Source: Undaria pinnatifida (lineage: Eukaryota > Sar > Phaeophyceae > Laminariales > Alariaceae). Taken from it: a stretch of 64,000 nucleotides of DNA. Of this stretch, positions 52,501 through 63,179 are shown one piece after another. The stretch spans positions 13,642,011-13,706,010 of the forward strand of contig JABAKD010000007.1 of the NCBI GenBank assembly GCA_012845835.1, written 5' to 3'. The position numbers and the translations under genes are program-made. Position 1 is the first letter of the stretch, and each line of letters begins with the position of its first letter. Under the pieces are notes generated by a model. It searched no databases. It was not told the origin of the DNA and saw only the letters and a program-made list of their open reading frames with translations.

Positions 52501-52788
52501 ATGTACTTTCATTCTTCACCAGAACGGGATATCTGGTCCCGAAATCACGTACTCAACGATAACGACAACCTTTTTTATATCGAACGGTGGTACCTTTGGC
52601 AATATCATAATAATCGGGACATTCCTCGCCCTAAACGATGTGTGTATGACACGCTTGAGACGGGTGCCTGCAGGGCTTGGTACACACTTAATGGTGAGTG
52701 TACAAATGTGCTGAACAACGACTTGCCACAAAAATGTGCATGTGCAGAGGGTGCAACATATGTAGCGATTGATCGATCAAAACCATAA
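52501..52788 (+). CDS. Antisense reading frame in the retrotransposon 3' region
   Basis: A 95-codon plus-strand frame, opposite to the element, with Trp/Tyr-rich start (MYFHSSPERDIWSRNH) and a Cys-rich end (CVYDTLETGAC, GECTNVL, KCACAEG). A second plus frame of 72 codons follows at 52828-53046. Some large gypsy elements carry extra frames in this region, but nothing here was recognised. It may be chance. Confidence 0.25.
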   Translation: MYFHSSPERDIWSRNHVLNDNDNLFYIERWYLWQYHNNRDIPRPKRCVYDTLETGACRAWYTLNGECTNVLNNDLPQKCACAEGATYVAIDRSKP

Positions 52789-53046
52789 GCGTCTGCATGA
52801 CTTAACGACGGTCTGGATATAACGACGATGGCGCAGTATAACGGAGTGCGGGTGCATCCAGGAGCCTCCAATACCTCATACAGAACAAACGATGTTCAGA
52901 AATTTATTATCCTCCCTGCGGCCAATGTATACTTCAAGTATATGCACACTGTACACAGCTACAAATTCTCAACTAGTCCAAAAATGGCGCCCGATAGTAA
53001 ACTGCTCGTATATGCACATGCACACCCTTGCGTAACGACTGGTTGA

Positions 53047-53813
53047 ACGCCCCCCACACTACCACTTACTACCCCGGTGTGTAGCAGTGTGTCTGTACCG
53101 TGTACGTCTCTGAATCCTATAGCACTTTATTCACGAGAACAAGGCCATATTTCGTGTGAGGTACTGCCACACGAAGAATTGAACGACAATATTAACCCAC
53201 TCTTGGTATGAAACCAGGACCTCAGCTGCTGAACAACAGCACTCGAGTACCCAACCATGACTCAATACGTGGGCACTAGTCCACGAAATACACCCAAGCA
53301 ACCACCATACGAGGACTCATGAGTTTTGCGACTCATGTGTCAACGACGCTAATGACGAACGAAACCCGGCCGGGAAAAGCAAAATAGTGGGGGTGGTGCA
53401 ACGATACTGATGACAAGGGATTCCCAGCGGGATGGAGGGTGGTACTGCGGCTTGTATCCGGACGACTGAGCAACGACATCTCGCTATTTTGAAGAGGATA
53501 AAGTTGTGTGAATCTTCAGCTAAAATCCTTGAACGATACGCTCTGATCATCTCATAGCATTGAGACGTCGACGTGTCTCCAAATGCCCAAATTGGATGGC
53601 TTATCCTTAACGAGAAAATTATATGGAAAAATTGTCAGTGAGGCTTTACCAGGCCCACGCTTGTGACTTTCGATAGCTTCAATAGTGTACGGACAGCTGT
53701 GCACGTTGGTCACCGAGCCGTCTATATTAGGTACCGGTAACGTTGTTCCTAAAAACAAGTCATCGAGTGCAGTAAAATCCGGTACCGAGCTGGACGCATC
53801 ATTATGGTATGCC
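53047..53813. other. Retrotransposon 3' region, no recognised feature
   Basis: The sequence between the antisense frames and MITE-A. Short minus-strand frames only. Confidence 0.35.
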
Positions 53814-53903
53814 TTAACCCCTTTACAACTGGAAACCCCTTTTGGGGAACAAAATGACTTGGATTTGGTATAGGGAGGGGTTTGGGGGCTCCAAAGGGGT
53901 TAA
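53814..53903 (+). mobile_element. MITE-A copy inside the retrotransposon
   Basis: TTAACCCCTTTACAACTGG to GGCTCCAAAGGGGTTAA, 90 bp. Its presence inside the LTR element shows that MITE-A moved after that element inserted or was carried in it. Confidence 0.85.
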
Positions 53904-53959
53904 TACGACCCCAATGAACAGATGTTTCCGCCAGTTCACCATCTTTGATAAATTACGGG

Positions 53960-54943
53960 TGGTAACTGTGAACGCACAGTGAAGGGACCACGTCAGGGAC
54001 TGATAAGTTTGGGGTTGGGTCCATCAGCAACGGTATAGGGACGGTGTACTGACACGTGATCCCCAGGCTGATATTGCGGAATCGAAAGTTTCTCGTTAGA
54101 TTCTGACTGCTTGTCGGCACGCTCCTGTGACTCGCGACGAGCAATTTCGTACGCGAGTTGCAGATTTTCAACGGTGCGACGGGAGTAATCCAATCGGGTT
54201 CCAGAACCAGACGTACACTGGACGCCGAGAATAATGTCAAAGGGTAACGAAGCTCTACGGCCAAACATTAAGAAGTGGAGGTTTCTCTCGAGCGTCTTGT
54301 TGTAAGCGGTGTTATGGACAAGCTGAATAATTGTAATAGTTCTGCCCAATTGTCTTATTTGCGTTTACGCACATCGGCAAGATATATGCATTGTACTATG
54401 CACACGCTCTAACACTGGATTGCCTTGTGGGCGAAACGCTGACGTGCGCGTCTTCTTGAACCCAAATGCGATTTGCAATTCTTTAACGAGCTCGTTTTCG
54501 AATTCAGAACCTAAATCGCGGTGCAGGGTTTCAGGAGCTGAGAACACGCAGAAAACACGCTCTACAAGAACGCGGGCGATTTTAGCAGCTGATATGTCAC
54601 TAATCGCGACTCAAACAAGAAAACGAGTCAGGTGGTCCATCACGGACATTACATACTTCGAATGATTCGACGACGATTTGTACTCTACTATATCGATAGC
54701 CACACATTAAAACGGACGGGAAACGGGACGGTGGTTAACAGGTAATTTCGGAGGACGGAGTGACGTCTTGCGATGTTGGCACGATGAACAGCATTTCATG
54801 TGCTTTGCTACGTCTTTCGACATAGTGGGCCAGCAATAACAATCTCGGATTTTTTCGAACGTAGCTGTAAAAGCTACATGACCTCCAGACGCCGGTACGT
54901 CATGACACGAGTGGACGATTAATTTCCGTAAAGCGGTGGGCAC
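53960..54943 (-). pseudogene. Retrotransposon integrase remnant
   Basis: Three frame-shifted pieces. The zinc-binding part (54707-54943) keeps paired His and paired Cys (HSCHDVPASGGH, then CCSSC). The catalytic core (54365-54547) keeps a DLGSEFEN segment around the second acidic residue and RPQGNPVLERVHST, where the Glu of the DDE triad lies. The C-terminal part (53993-54349) has NTAYNKTLERNLHF and the basic linker region. The sequence between 54550 and 54705, where the first core Asp should be, is disrupted. Not functional. Confidence 0.75.
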
Positions 54944-55119
54944 AACGAGTTGTTCACGGAACGAACTCGTTTACGCAGATAACCCGGTAAATTCGACCGG
55001 ACTGTTTTTTTTTCGTTCATCAAATAATGACTTACGCTGTTCTTGGTTTCGCCATCTGGAGCGGCTACGGTAACAGGTGCTTTTTAAGCATTCTATGTAT
55101 ACGGACCGAACTCAGCACG

Positions 55120-55660
55120 TCATCTTTCCAGTATTTTTTCTGGGCCAAGCAACGGAAACAGAGACACAGCACTAGCGAACAATCCGCCAGCATTCTGTGC
55201 AAGGTCTACGTCTTCGAGGTTTGGTGAAGATACTTGGAAATTGCGGGGGGCAGGTGCACGATACGGTCTATCGCTCGGAACGTTTCGGCAGATAGATGAA
55301 AGGGCTGGCTCTTGCGGTAACGGTTCGTCCAGTTTACCAAACAATCGAGACAGCGCGTCGGGTACTACGTTTAATTTTTCCGCGACGTGTTTCACGGTAA
55401 AGTCAAAGTTTTCCAAGGCTATAGCCCAACGAGTAAGCATGTTCGACGTATCCTGCATGTAGTATAGATGGGTCAATGCTTGATGATCAGTGATCACCGT
55501 GAAATGATTCTCAAGTAAATACGGTCTCCAGTGAGCGAGTGTGAGTACGACTCCGCAAGGCTCTTTCATCGACGCAGAGTAATGACGTTGTCCATGTTTG
55601 AGTCGCTGACTAAAATACGCGATATTGTCAAGGTCAGACTTCGATCTCGTCATTTTTCAA
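55120..55660 (-). pseudogene. Retrotransposon RNase H remnant
   Basis: A 177-codon open piece. SQRLKHGQRHYSASMKEPCG is the usual family start (ysxTexEl equivalent), VITDHQALTHLY carries a catalytic Asp, and the end VPDALSRLF is the typical close of the Ty3 RNase H domain. It lies directly after the RT thumb in element order. It is the best preserved coding part of the element. Confidence 0.8.
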
Positions 55661-55730
55661 CGACTGAGCAAGAGAAGCGCCGACTCCTATCTCATTGACA
55701 TCTACATGCACAATAAATTCACGCTCATAA

Positions 55731-56720
55731 TCAGGGATTTTCAAGACTGGGGTTGACACCAGTAAACGTTTGATGTGAGCGAACGCGGTATCTTTGCGTT
55801 TTTCCCCCGGCTTTCTCAAAGCGTGATCTAGTTGCAAACTCTTCACGGGTGAGATCAGCGAGTGGTGCAGTTACTTCGGCGAAATTCGGCACGAAACGAC
55901 GCACAAAATTCATCACCCCTAAAACTGAACGCAGATCTTTGATACAGGTGGCAGTATGTAGCTTTTGGATAGCTGTGATACGGTCTTTCCCAACTGCTAC
56001 CCCTTCAGCGGAAATAACATGGCCTAAGTATGCAACAGAGTTAGGACCAAATGCTAGTTTAGACGGCTTCAGGGTGAGACCAGCTGCTTGCGACGCTGCA
56101 AACATACTCTCAATATTTCAAATGATTCTCCCAAGTTGCGAACAAAACGCAGAGATCGTCCATATGAATGAGCAACCCGGGGATATCACCCAACGTTTCG
56201 TTAGCCTTTTCTGTGAAAAGCCGCGGAGCATTACAAACACCAAATGACACACCTGGTACGTTAGTATCAGTACTTGCCAGAATTAGTGACAAATGCTGTA
56301 GTCTCGACATGATCAGGATGAACGGGAATCTGCCAATAGGCGCTTTGGACGTCAGCGACACTGATAAACTTGGCGCCTCCGACCTTTTCAATGTCGTCCT
56401 CAAGGTTAGCCACCGGCCAGGTCTTGCGGATAAAGTGTTTGTTTGTGCTTCTATCATCGACACAGAAACGAGGTTAACCATCTTCTCGAGCTTCGATGGT
56501 AACGGGAGATCCCGACGAGTTGGAGCGCTCCTTTATTATATCATCGTCGAGCATATCCTGAACACACTTATTGATCACGGCTTCAGTGCGCGAGTTAGCT
56601 TTATACGGACGACGGCTCACAGGTTTGGTATGAGCGGGGAGGGAGGATGCACTTCGGCAGTGCTGCACTTTCCCAATTCCGCTCGTGAAAACGAGAAAAC
56701 AGGACGGTACTTTGCGCATA
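55731..56720 (-). pseudogene. Retrotransposon reverse transcriptase remnant
   Basis: Three pieces in at least two frames. The N-terminal fingers (56474-56719) show TKPVSRRPYKANSRTE and a VQDMLDDDIIKERSNS block. The palm (56110-56481) shows GVCNAPRLF and IHMDDLCVLF, so the catalytic YxDD box reads MDD after His. The connection and thumb (55731-56105) show KLAFGPNSVAYLGHVIS and LGVMNFVRRFVPNFAE. A stop and frameshift lie near 56107 and another frame change near 56480. Classic Ty3/gypsy RT, inactive. Confidence 0.8.
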
Positions 56721-56824
56721 AATCCAGAATTGCTAACTGCTGTTCAACGGTGAAGGTAGTCTACAAATGTTTTGGATAGCTGCGCGATGATTTCGGCACG
56801 TGCTGCTGCAATTTCGGTCGGGGC

Positions 56825-57610
56825 TTAAGGTGATGCTGTTACAGCATGCACATGCAGCTGAGCAGGGGACACCACGGCAACGCTCGGCAATTTTCCAAAC
56901 TCTAATCCTGCATGTAGGGCAAGAGACTCGGAATATGGATTAGCTATTTGGACGGCTACCGATCCATCTGCTGCTGGCCACGTGGTGAGGGTGTGAGCTA
57001 CAATAACTCGTTCAAGTTCATCCGGACGATTTTCACAAAACATCTAATTTTCAGAGTGTATGCGCGGTTCAATAGCAACTTCTATATCTTGCAATGGTTG
57101 GACATCTGTAAAAGCAGTGATCACGGCACTGCTGTGACGGTGGCGTAAATCGATACGATTGCGCAATTTCACAGTGTGTACCTCAGCATCTTTGTGCACT
57201 GCGGCTGCGGAGCGCAGTGCCGTGGACGAGGTCGCTTGCGGACGAGCATCAGCCAACCTATGGGTAGCTGGAATCGTAGCAGCACTGGACGAAAAAGTCA
57301 AACGTTGTTTTTTCCAGTGGAGAATGGCACCGAAACGAGACATGACATCGTTATCGAGAAATATCTGGTCAGGCCTGACGATGGGATAACGAGTGCATGA
57401 ATACGACGATGTCGTGTGATGTCGCCCAGGGTGAACGAGAGACTAATTAATATACTCCAAAATCTCGATGGACGAGCCATTGGCTTCGCCCAGAGAAATA
57501 CGCGATGGTGGGACGGGTTAATCGATCGGGGCCTTACACAAGGTTCGATGTTATGAAAACAATGGCGAAACACACGTGATGTCGCTTGCTGAGTCCACAG
57601 TCAAGCCTGA
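56825..57610 (-). pseudogene. Retrotransposon protease and linker remnant
   Basis: An aspartic protease active-site-like VDSASDITCVS lies at about 57565-57600, where DTG or DSG followed by Ala is expected. The flap and second half (SFTLGDITRHRRIHALVIP, then a FLDNDVMSRFGAILHW stretch) follow in other frames. The linker to RT (56825-57043) is hydrophobic. Several stops break it. Confidence 0.6.
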
Positions 57611-59205
57611 ACAGCAGCAAAGACCATTTACAATCCCGGGAATACGGATCCGTCGAGACGACAAAGAGGGAGAGGTAGATGTTTTTTTTTTGCGAGACAA
57701 CGATGAGCTGAACCACGAATTGGTTTTTTTTGTTTCGTAACGACATCCGCTTCTTGCTGTTGTACTACAATTGACCGCACGACGTCTCGATCTTGTACTC
57801 TTACTAGCAGTACTACTAGCGGTGTCTTTCTTCCAAACACAACGGGGTGGGAAAAGAGAGTTACTACGAGGTACTGGTAATCGTACCACGCGCATCAGAC
57901 GATTTCACCGCAATCACGTTGATGTGCTGACAAAAGCTACGACTCGGTGCGATACTATTCGCAACACACGCGTCAGACGACTTCACAGCAGTCACGGGTT
58001 GCTGCGCTGACGAAATCAATCTACGATTCGGCGCTCGTATCACCCGATATCCGCTACTTCTCTTTTTCTGGTATGCAAGCGGCGCAATAATTTTTTATAC
58101 AATGAAAATATAACAATACGAAACGGAATCAGGGTATACCTGTACGAGTACCCGAGTCCGCATCATTAGTACATGACAAAGGTCTAGCAATGGTGCCGAA
58201 ACGGCATGTGGCTATAACTCATGCTGTTGTACGGCGACAGTTAGTGTAATGCCGATCGATGGTATACTCGTTTGCCATCTTCAAACAACTACGTGGCACG
58301 TCTCAACGTAATTTGGTCGCGACCGCTGACTGCCATACTGCTGTTTTGGCGACGCAGTCGGATTTTTTTACGAAACATTCGAAAACACTCTGCTATTTGA
58401 TTGATGGGAATCCAGGTGTGATACGAGCATCCACACGCCGCACTCAAGACTGCAGAAAAAAAAACGATTACCTGGGTCCCGGTACGATGGGTGGGAGAGT
58501 ACGACGGCGGCAGTAGTACGCAGGGTACTGTAACAAACACACCCACGGGGCTGCTGCCGCTTGGCAACCGCACGCACGAAACGAGTAAAAAAACTCGCAT
58601 GATGATATATTTTACGGTGTGTTCCCTTGACTGTATTGCGATGGGCGGGAAGACACGAACATCCCACGACACACAGCCGGGGTTTCGCGAGTCCACCGAA
58701 TCGATGGTACTCTGGATACGATCCGAGCGCTATCGATAGATGAACGTTGAACGATGAGTTTTGCCCAGAGTTGTGCAACGATCCAGCGCTTGAACTACGC
58801 AACGTAAGCGTTCTCGGTTGGTACCCACACGATGCTGGGCTCATACACCTAGGCTCGACAAAACGGAAATCGTTTACTCAAAGGTAGACAGCAAAAACTA
58901 TGTTCTTTGTTTCAGTGACCCATAAAACGGCAGACACACCGAACAGGATTCGAGATATAGGCCCGCCCCCCGAGGGGACGCTTACCAACGCGGCTTGAGC
59001 AAGCAATACCGGAGAACGAACAGGACCAGCCCACAACGATCGAAGAGCGTTCTTCGCTTGTGAACAATGAGAGTGGCGAAAAGTGTCCTTCGTTGATCAC
59101 AACGATGAGAGCAGTAGCCCACGAACGATAACTCGTGCCTCCTTTGTTTTAGCATTTCGTTGTTTTCCTCGTACGATGTGAAGGAAAAAATAACGAACGA
59201 ACCCT
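57611..59205 (-). other. Retrotransposon gag region, not recognised
   Basis: Gag should lie here, between the protease and the leader. No CCHC knuckle was found in any minus frame. Short direct repeats occur at 57890-57990 (CATCAGACGATTTCACCGCA and CGTCAGACGACTTCACAGCA). Confidence 0.35.
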
Positions 59206-59320
59206 GTTTTGCGAGAAAACAAGAACAACCATCTTTTGCGAGAAGACAAGAACAACCATATTTTACGAGAAAACAAGAACAACCATCTTTTACGAGAAAA
59301 CAACATCTTTTACGAGAAGT
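59205..59320 (+). repeat. 27-bp repeat in the retrotransposon leader
   Basis: Units of TTTTGCGAGAAAACAAGAAC plus AACCATC: three full and two shortened. The period is a multiple of three, so one frame reads a nine-residue SFARRQEQP-like repeat. It lies between the primer binding site and the gag region. Confidence 0.8.
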
Positions 59321-59337
59321 TGCCGCAAGCTACCGAT

Positions 59338-59355
59338 CCTTTGTCGTCGACGCCA
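59338..59355 (-). other. Primer binding site of the LTR element
   Basis: The minus strand reads TGGCGTCGACGACAAAGG two bases after the end (CA) of the 5' LTR. A TGG start pairs with the CCA end of a tRNA. The tRNA identity was not determined. Confidence 0.65.
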
Positions 59356-59357
59356 GA

Positions 59358-59710
59358 TGAGGGTTTGGTGTAACCCAGGTTCGTCTCGCGACCTGCTACA
59401 ACTTCTCTTCTTGTCTTTCGTAGCGTGTGTAGGACACGCCAGGTTGGGGCAAGGTTCGACGGCGAACCAAGCGAGGGTAACGATAGAAGTGCTTCGAGGC
59501 AACGAGAGGTGCTTCCAGGCAAAACGAGAGAGTCGACAGTGATTACTTGTCAGTGGGACACGCGGTTATCCGCCTCTCTGTCACCAAAAGCTACAGAGAC
59601 TCCACGACCACTTTTAAAAGATATACAACACCTCTGGAACGGCTACCGTTCATACAAATCTTAACGAGAAGATATGCCCACGCAACGGTAGAAAGTGTAC
59701 CTGCGACCCA
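59358..59710 (-). mobile_element. Ty3/gypsy retrotransposon: 5' LTR
   Basis: 353 bp, TG..CA ends on the minus strand, aligning along its full length with 51890-52249. It should contain the promoter. No TATA box was assigned. Confidence 0.85.
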
Positions 59711-59815
59711 TAATACTAACTAACCGTTACTTCTGGAGCCGTCATGCTAGCCGTTACGTCTGAAACCGTCGTACCAACCGTTACTTCTGAAACAGTCGTA
59801 CGAATCCGCCGTATC
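59711..59815 (+). repeat. 27-bp minisatellite, right part
   Basis: TAACCGTTACTTCTGGAGCC, then CCAACCGTTACTTCTGAAAC: the same array as 51080-51889, continuing after the LTR element. Confidence 0.85.
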
Positions 59816-60189
59816 TGATGTTTTCCGTTTCTATTGTCCAGGTCTTGGTGGAGGAACTGGACTATCTCCCAGATGAGGTGGACGACATGGATCCTCAGAT
59901 TGCGGCAGTGGTAATCGAAAAATCTCTCCCCAGGCCCCGCGCCGGTGAGTACCTCGTACCTTTTTTCGTTGTTCAGCTTCCGTGTACCTTTTTTCTCGTT
60001 GACCAGCTTCCGTGTACCTTTTTATACGTGTTCAGCTTCCTTGTACCTTGCACGTTGTACTGTTTATCATTTACTTTTGAAGTATACCAGGTATGTTGTA
60101 GTCTCTGCACCCCCCGTTGCCCGCCCCCAATTCCCGTTCCTCTCGATGAAACCCACTGCCGCTAATAATTCACACGCCATGTCCCGCCA

Positions 60190-60430
60190 GTTGTGGTTGT
60201 TGCTGTTCTCACATTAACTCGCATAATCTAGTCCGTGGTCACAGGACAGGCTGCAGCCACTCTGGAGCTGAGGAATACCCCAGGGAAAAAAACACAAACT
60301 AAAGGTGGTACACGCATATATCACAGCTGACGCAATCCATGCCTCCGCCAGAAACATTGAAAAAGTGAAATTGGGAATCAGCCTACGGTGTGCCAGATCC
60401 GTACTGGTGCATACGTCTTACTACTCGCGC
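60190..60430 (+). repeat. Element X, uninterrupted copy
   Basis: TTCTCACATTAACTCGCATA, GGTCACAGGACAGGCTGCAG, CCACTCTGGAGCTGAGGAAT, GGTGGTACACGCATATATCA and CAATCCATGCCTCCGCCAGA. It is the empty-site reference for the nested insertion at 38.87-39.56 kb. Confidence 0.75.
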
Positions 60431-61002
60431 CTGGAAAAAACGACCACCCTCCCCCCCCCCTACCCCCCCGCCCCCTTGTTCGCCGCTATTTCCCTTTCCT
60501 ATATGAAACTCACTGCAATGCGCACCATGTTGCTTTCCTGGTACCTGGTATGTATCTGTCGTACATCACATGATAAAGCCTGACCTCTCTCTTCTCCCTG
60601 GGCCTCCCCCCCCCCACCCGCCACGTCTCGCTTGCGTCCCCCTCTTCCCCCCCTTTCCTCTATGAAACCGACTATTACTACACGCGCTATGTCGCGTAGC
60701 TACGGTTGTCCCCCCACCCTCCCCTTCGCCCCCATTTCCCACCCGCGTTTCCCTTTCCCGTCATTGAAACCCACCACTACTACTATGGTACTACTACTAC
60801 TAGTTTATGATACTACTGCCCCTGATATAACTACTACTATTAATATTAATACCACCATGTTTTCGTGATATATCATCACCATTATACCGCAGTACTACTG
60901 CTACTGCTGCCAGTACCATAAATTCGCCGTGGGGCCATCCCAGTTGCACACCGTGTCATTCTCCCTTCTCCCTCTCTCCCCTCCGCCCCTCGCTCGTTAG
61001 GC

Positions 61003-61237
61003 ATGCCCATTGTATGGAGGAGAAGCATTCGGCACAAGGGAAGCACACCCAACCCAGTTTTTGCTCTTAGTAAGGTTTTCCGAGGCGCGGTGGGGGCAGT
61101 GCTGAAAGGAGTTGCAAACGTGTTGGCGTTTCCTTTTAACGTGGTCAATGGGGGGCAGCCGATTGTGTCGCTGGTGGTGGCTTTGGCTGCTATGCTGACG
61201 TTGGTAACTGCTTCGGCACAAGATTCGTCAGGTATTT
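61003..61237 (+). CDS. Possible exon with hydrophobic segment, unrecognised
   Basis: An ATG-started frame of about 78 codons. A basic N-terminus (MPIVWRRSIRHKGS) is followed by KVFRGAVGAVLKGVANVLAF and a hydrophobic stretch (IVSLVVALAAMLTLVTASA) that looks like a signal anchor, or a signal peptide with a cleavable ASAQD end. A donor-like site (TCAG then GTATTTG) follows, so it could be a first exon. A diverged copy with a stop is at 63046-63175. No downstream exon was recognised. Confidence 0.35.
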
Positions 61238-61354
61238 GTTAGTTTTAGATTGTCTTGACTTTGACTGTGGATTTTTTTTTTGGGAATTTTGATTTTACAA
61301 AATTTTGCAAGGTTATGTTCTGTAGGGTTTGTGGATTCCGGGTGAGGGTGTGAT

Positions 61355-61790
61355 AATCTTACAGAACTCCCAGAAGTTTTGGGTACGGGTATAGAAGTGT
61401 TACAGAAGTCACAGAAGTTCCTGGTATTGTATAACGGGCGTACACAACTCACAGAAGTTCTGGGCGGGTACGAAACATGCTGTACCCTTACCCCGCGTAT
61501 TGTGGCACGGGTCATGCAGAACTCACAGAACTTCGGGTACGGGTATGAAAGTCTTACAGAAGTTCCAGAAGTTCCGGGTACGGGTATGAAAGTCTTACAG
61601 AAATTGCAGAAGGTCCGGATATTGTGGCACGGGCTTGCAGAATTTACAGAAGTTCCGGGCAGGTACGAGTATGAAAAAGCTGTACCCGTACCCCGGGTCT
61701 TTGTGGCCCTGGCGTACACAACTTGCAGAAGTTCCGGGTACGGCTATGAATGTCGTACAGGACTTACAGAATCTGGGTACGGGTAATACC
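61355..61790 (+). repeat. Left internal repeat cluster of the TIR element
   Basis: Repeats of CTTACAGAAGTTCCGGGTAC and GGGTATGAAAGT, with TGTACCCGTACCCCGGGT-like palindromes and ATTGTGGCACGGG. In the minus direction it reads as PVPGTSGTSVRLSYPYP-like peptides. Direct-orientation partner at 62430-62830. Confidence 0.75.
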
Positions 61791-61796
61791 CCAGGT

Positions 61797-62134
61797 GAAT
61801 AGACGGCTTCGAAGGAGGAGTTTGCTTCGAGGTGGAGGATTCCATCGAATTTACATGGCGTGTTCTCACTGGCCCAACGTCCCCGAGGCAATCCGTCGTA
61901 GATGTAAGGGCTATATGCACAAGCAGCACCGAGGCGGTAAATCGTGAACCCCAGCGAGTGTCGACCGGGGCAACAGCCGCGCTCACGTCCACTGTTCTGT
62001 AACAGATCATACCACATGGCATACCCCGGCTGTGGCGCCTCAGAAAAATAACGGACGTCGCAAGCCCAATTTTGCCACCAGCAGCTCGATAAGTCAAAAG
62101 TGCCACAACAAAGAAGCGAAGCTACCGAAACTCT
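61797..62134 (-). CDS. Cys/Trp-rich reading frame inside the TIR element
   Basis: About 112 codons without a stop and with ordinary amino-acid make-up: LSSCWWQNWACDVRYF, YAMWYDLLQNSG, GCCPGRHSLGFTIYRLG, CAYSPYIYDGLPRG, ENTPCKFDGILHLEANSSF. Nine or so cysteines suggest an extracellular disulfide-rich domain or an exon of one. There is no in-frame ATG at its start. A splice-acceptor-like TATCCTCTTGAG precedes it. It ends by running into the left repeat cluster. The family was not recognised. It could be a host exon captured by the element. Confidence 0.4.
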
Positions 62135-62139
62135 CAAGA

Positions 62140-62429
62140 GGATAGTTCAAGACTTGGCGAAATCTGCATTATTATTCCGATCGAAAAAAATGCGTTGACA
62201 ATACGCAGTAAGTGGTTTCTCGATGTTTCCACCATTTTCGAATCGAATTCAGTTCGATTCATGAAAAAAGAATATTTTCGATTCAAAGGTGTCCTTCGTT
62301 AATACGTGCCCTTAGAAACTGTATTACAGCTTACAACTGTATTCCACGTACTGCTGTTCGGTGTTCGGTTTGTGTGACTGACAAGATAAGCCATCATAAT
62401 ACATAATACGTTCCTCGGATTAACCTGAA
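62140..62429. other. Internal part of the TIR element, no gene recognised
   Basis: AT-rich, with CGATTCATG and TTCGATTC repeats near 62230-62290. Nothing else seen. Confidence 0.4.
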
Positions 62430-62830
62430 TGATTACAGAGCTCCCCGGGTATTGTAACGAAGATATACTCGTACCCCGGGTATTGTGCCACAGTCTTACA
62501 GAAGTCACAGAAGTTCCGGGTGAGGGTATGGGGATATCACAGAACTCCCAGAAGTTTGGGGTACGGGTACGGAAGTCTTTCAGAACTTCTAGAACTTCCG
62601 GGCATTGTGGCACAGGCGTACGGAACTCACAGAAGTTCCGAGCGAGTACAAAACATGCTGTACCCGTACCCCGGGTATTGTGGCCACGGGCGCACATAAC
62701 ATCCAGAAGTTCCGTGTACGGGTATGAATGTCGTACAGAACTTCCAGAAGTTCCGGGTACGGGTATGAATGTCCTACAGAACTTACGTAAGTTCTTTGTA
62801 GGGTAATACCCGGGGTAAATGCCTCGGGTA
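62430..62830 (+). repeat. Right internal repeat cluster of the TIR element
   Basis: The same units and order as 61355-61790, for example CTTACAGAAGTCACAGAAGT, CATGCTGTACCCGTACCCCG and GAACTTCCAGAAGTTCCGGG. Confidence 0.75.
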
Positions 62831-63045
62831 TGGTTTATACGTACCCTACAAAACACAATGTTGAAAATTTTGATTTTATGAAGAATAGATTTTTTGGAAA
62901 TTGTTATCGTTGATTTTGCTTCTGGGATTTCTGCTTGTGTGTTTTGTTAATTTTGTGCTTGTTGTGTATTTACGAATTTGTAGTTTTGTGTTTTCATTGT
63001 TCTTTTAGGTTCATATGTACGCAATTGGTTTAATGTTGTAGGTCA

Positions 63046-63175
63046 CTGATGTGGTAGTTGCAAACGTGTTGGCGTTTTCTTTGAGAGCGGTCTAGGGGAG
63101 GTCGCTAGTGGTGTTGGTGGTGGTGGCTGCGGCTGCTGTGCTGACCCTTGGTAGCTATTTCACCACGAGATTCGT
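63046..63175 (+). pseudogene. Decayed copy of the hydrophobic exon-like sequence
   Basis: GTTGCAAACGTGTTGGCGTT and GCTGTGCTGACCCTTGGTA match 61110-61210. An in-frame TAG follows AFSLRAV. Both copies end at an ACGAGATTCGTCA or ACAAGATTCGTCA block. Confidence 0.5.
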
Positions 63176-63179
63176 CATT

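Larger units (their letters stand above)
51890..59710 (-). mobile_element. Ty3/gypsy-type LTR retrotransposon, structurally complete but dead
   Basis: A 7.8-kb element on the minus strand: 5' LTR (59358-59710), primer binding site, an unrecognised gag region, then protease, RT, RNase H and integrase remnants (57.6-54.0 kb), a 3' region of about 1.7 kb, polypurine tract and 3' LTR (51890-52249). The order protease-RT-RNase H-integrase places it in Ty3/gypsy. All coding parts carry stops and frameshifts. The LTRs still align along their whole length, so insertion is not ancient. It interrupts the 27-bp minisatellite. A clean 5-bp target duplication was not found. ATAC occurs just outside both ends but not at matching distance. 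Confidence 0.85.
61298..62872. mobile_element. TIR DNA transposon, 1575 bp, 6-bp target duplication
   Basis: The left end CAAAATTTTGCAAGGTTATG and the right end read in reverse (CAAAATTTTCAACATTGTG) are inverted repeats of about 30 bp, both reaching TGTAGGGT. ATTTTA flanks it directly on both sides (61292-61297 and 62873-62878). Inside are two repeat clusters (61355-61790 and 62430-62830) and a reading frame on the minus strand (61797-62134). No transposase motif was recognised, so the superfamily is open and it may be non-autonomous. Confidence 0.7.
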
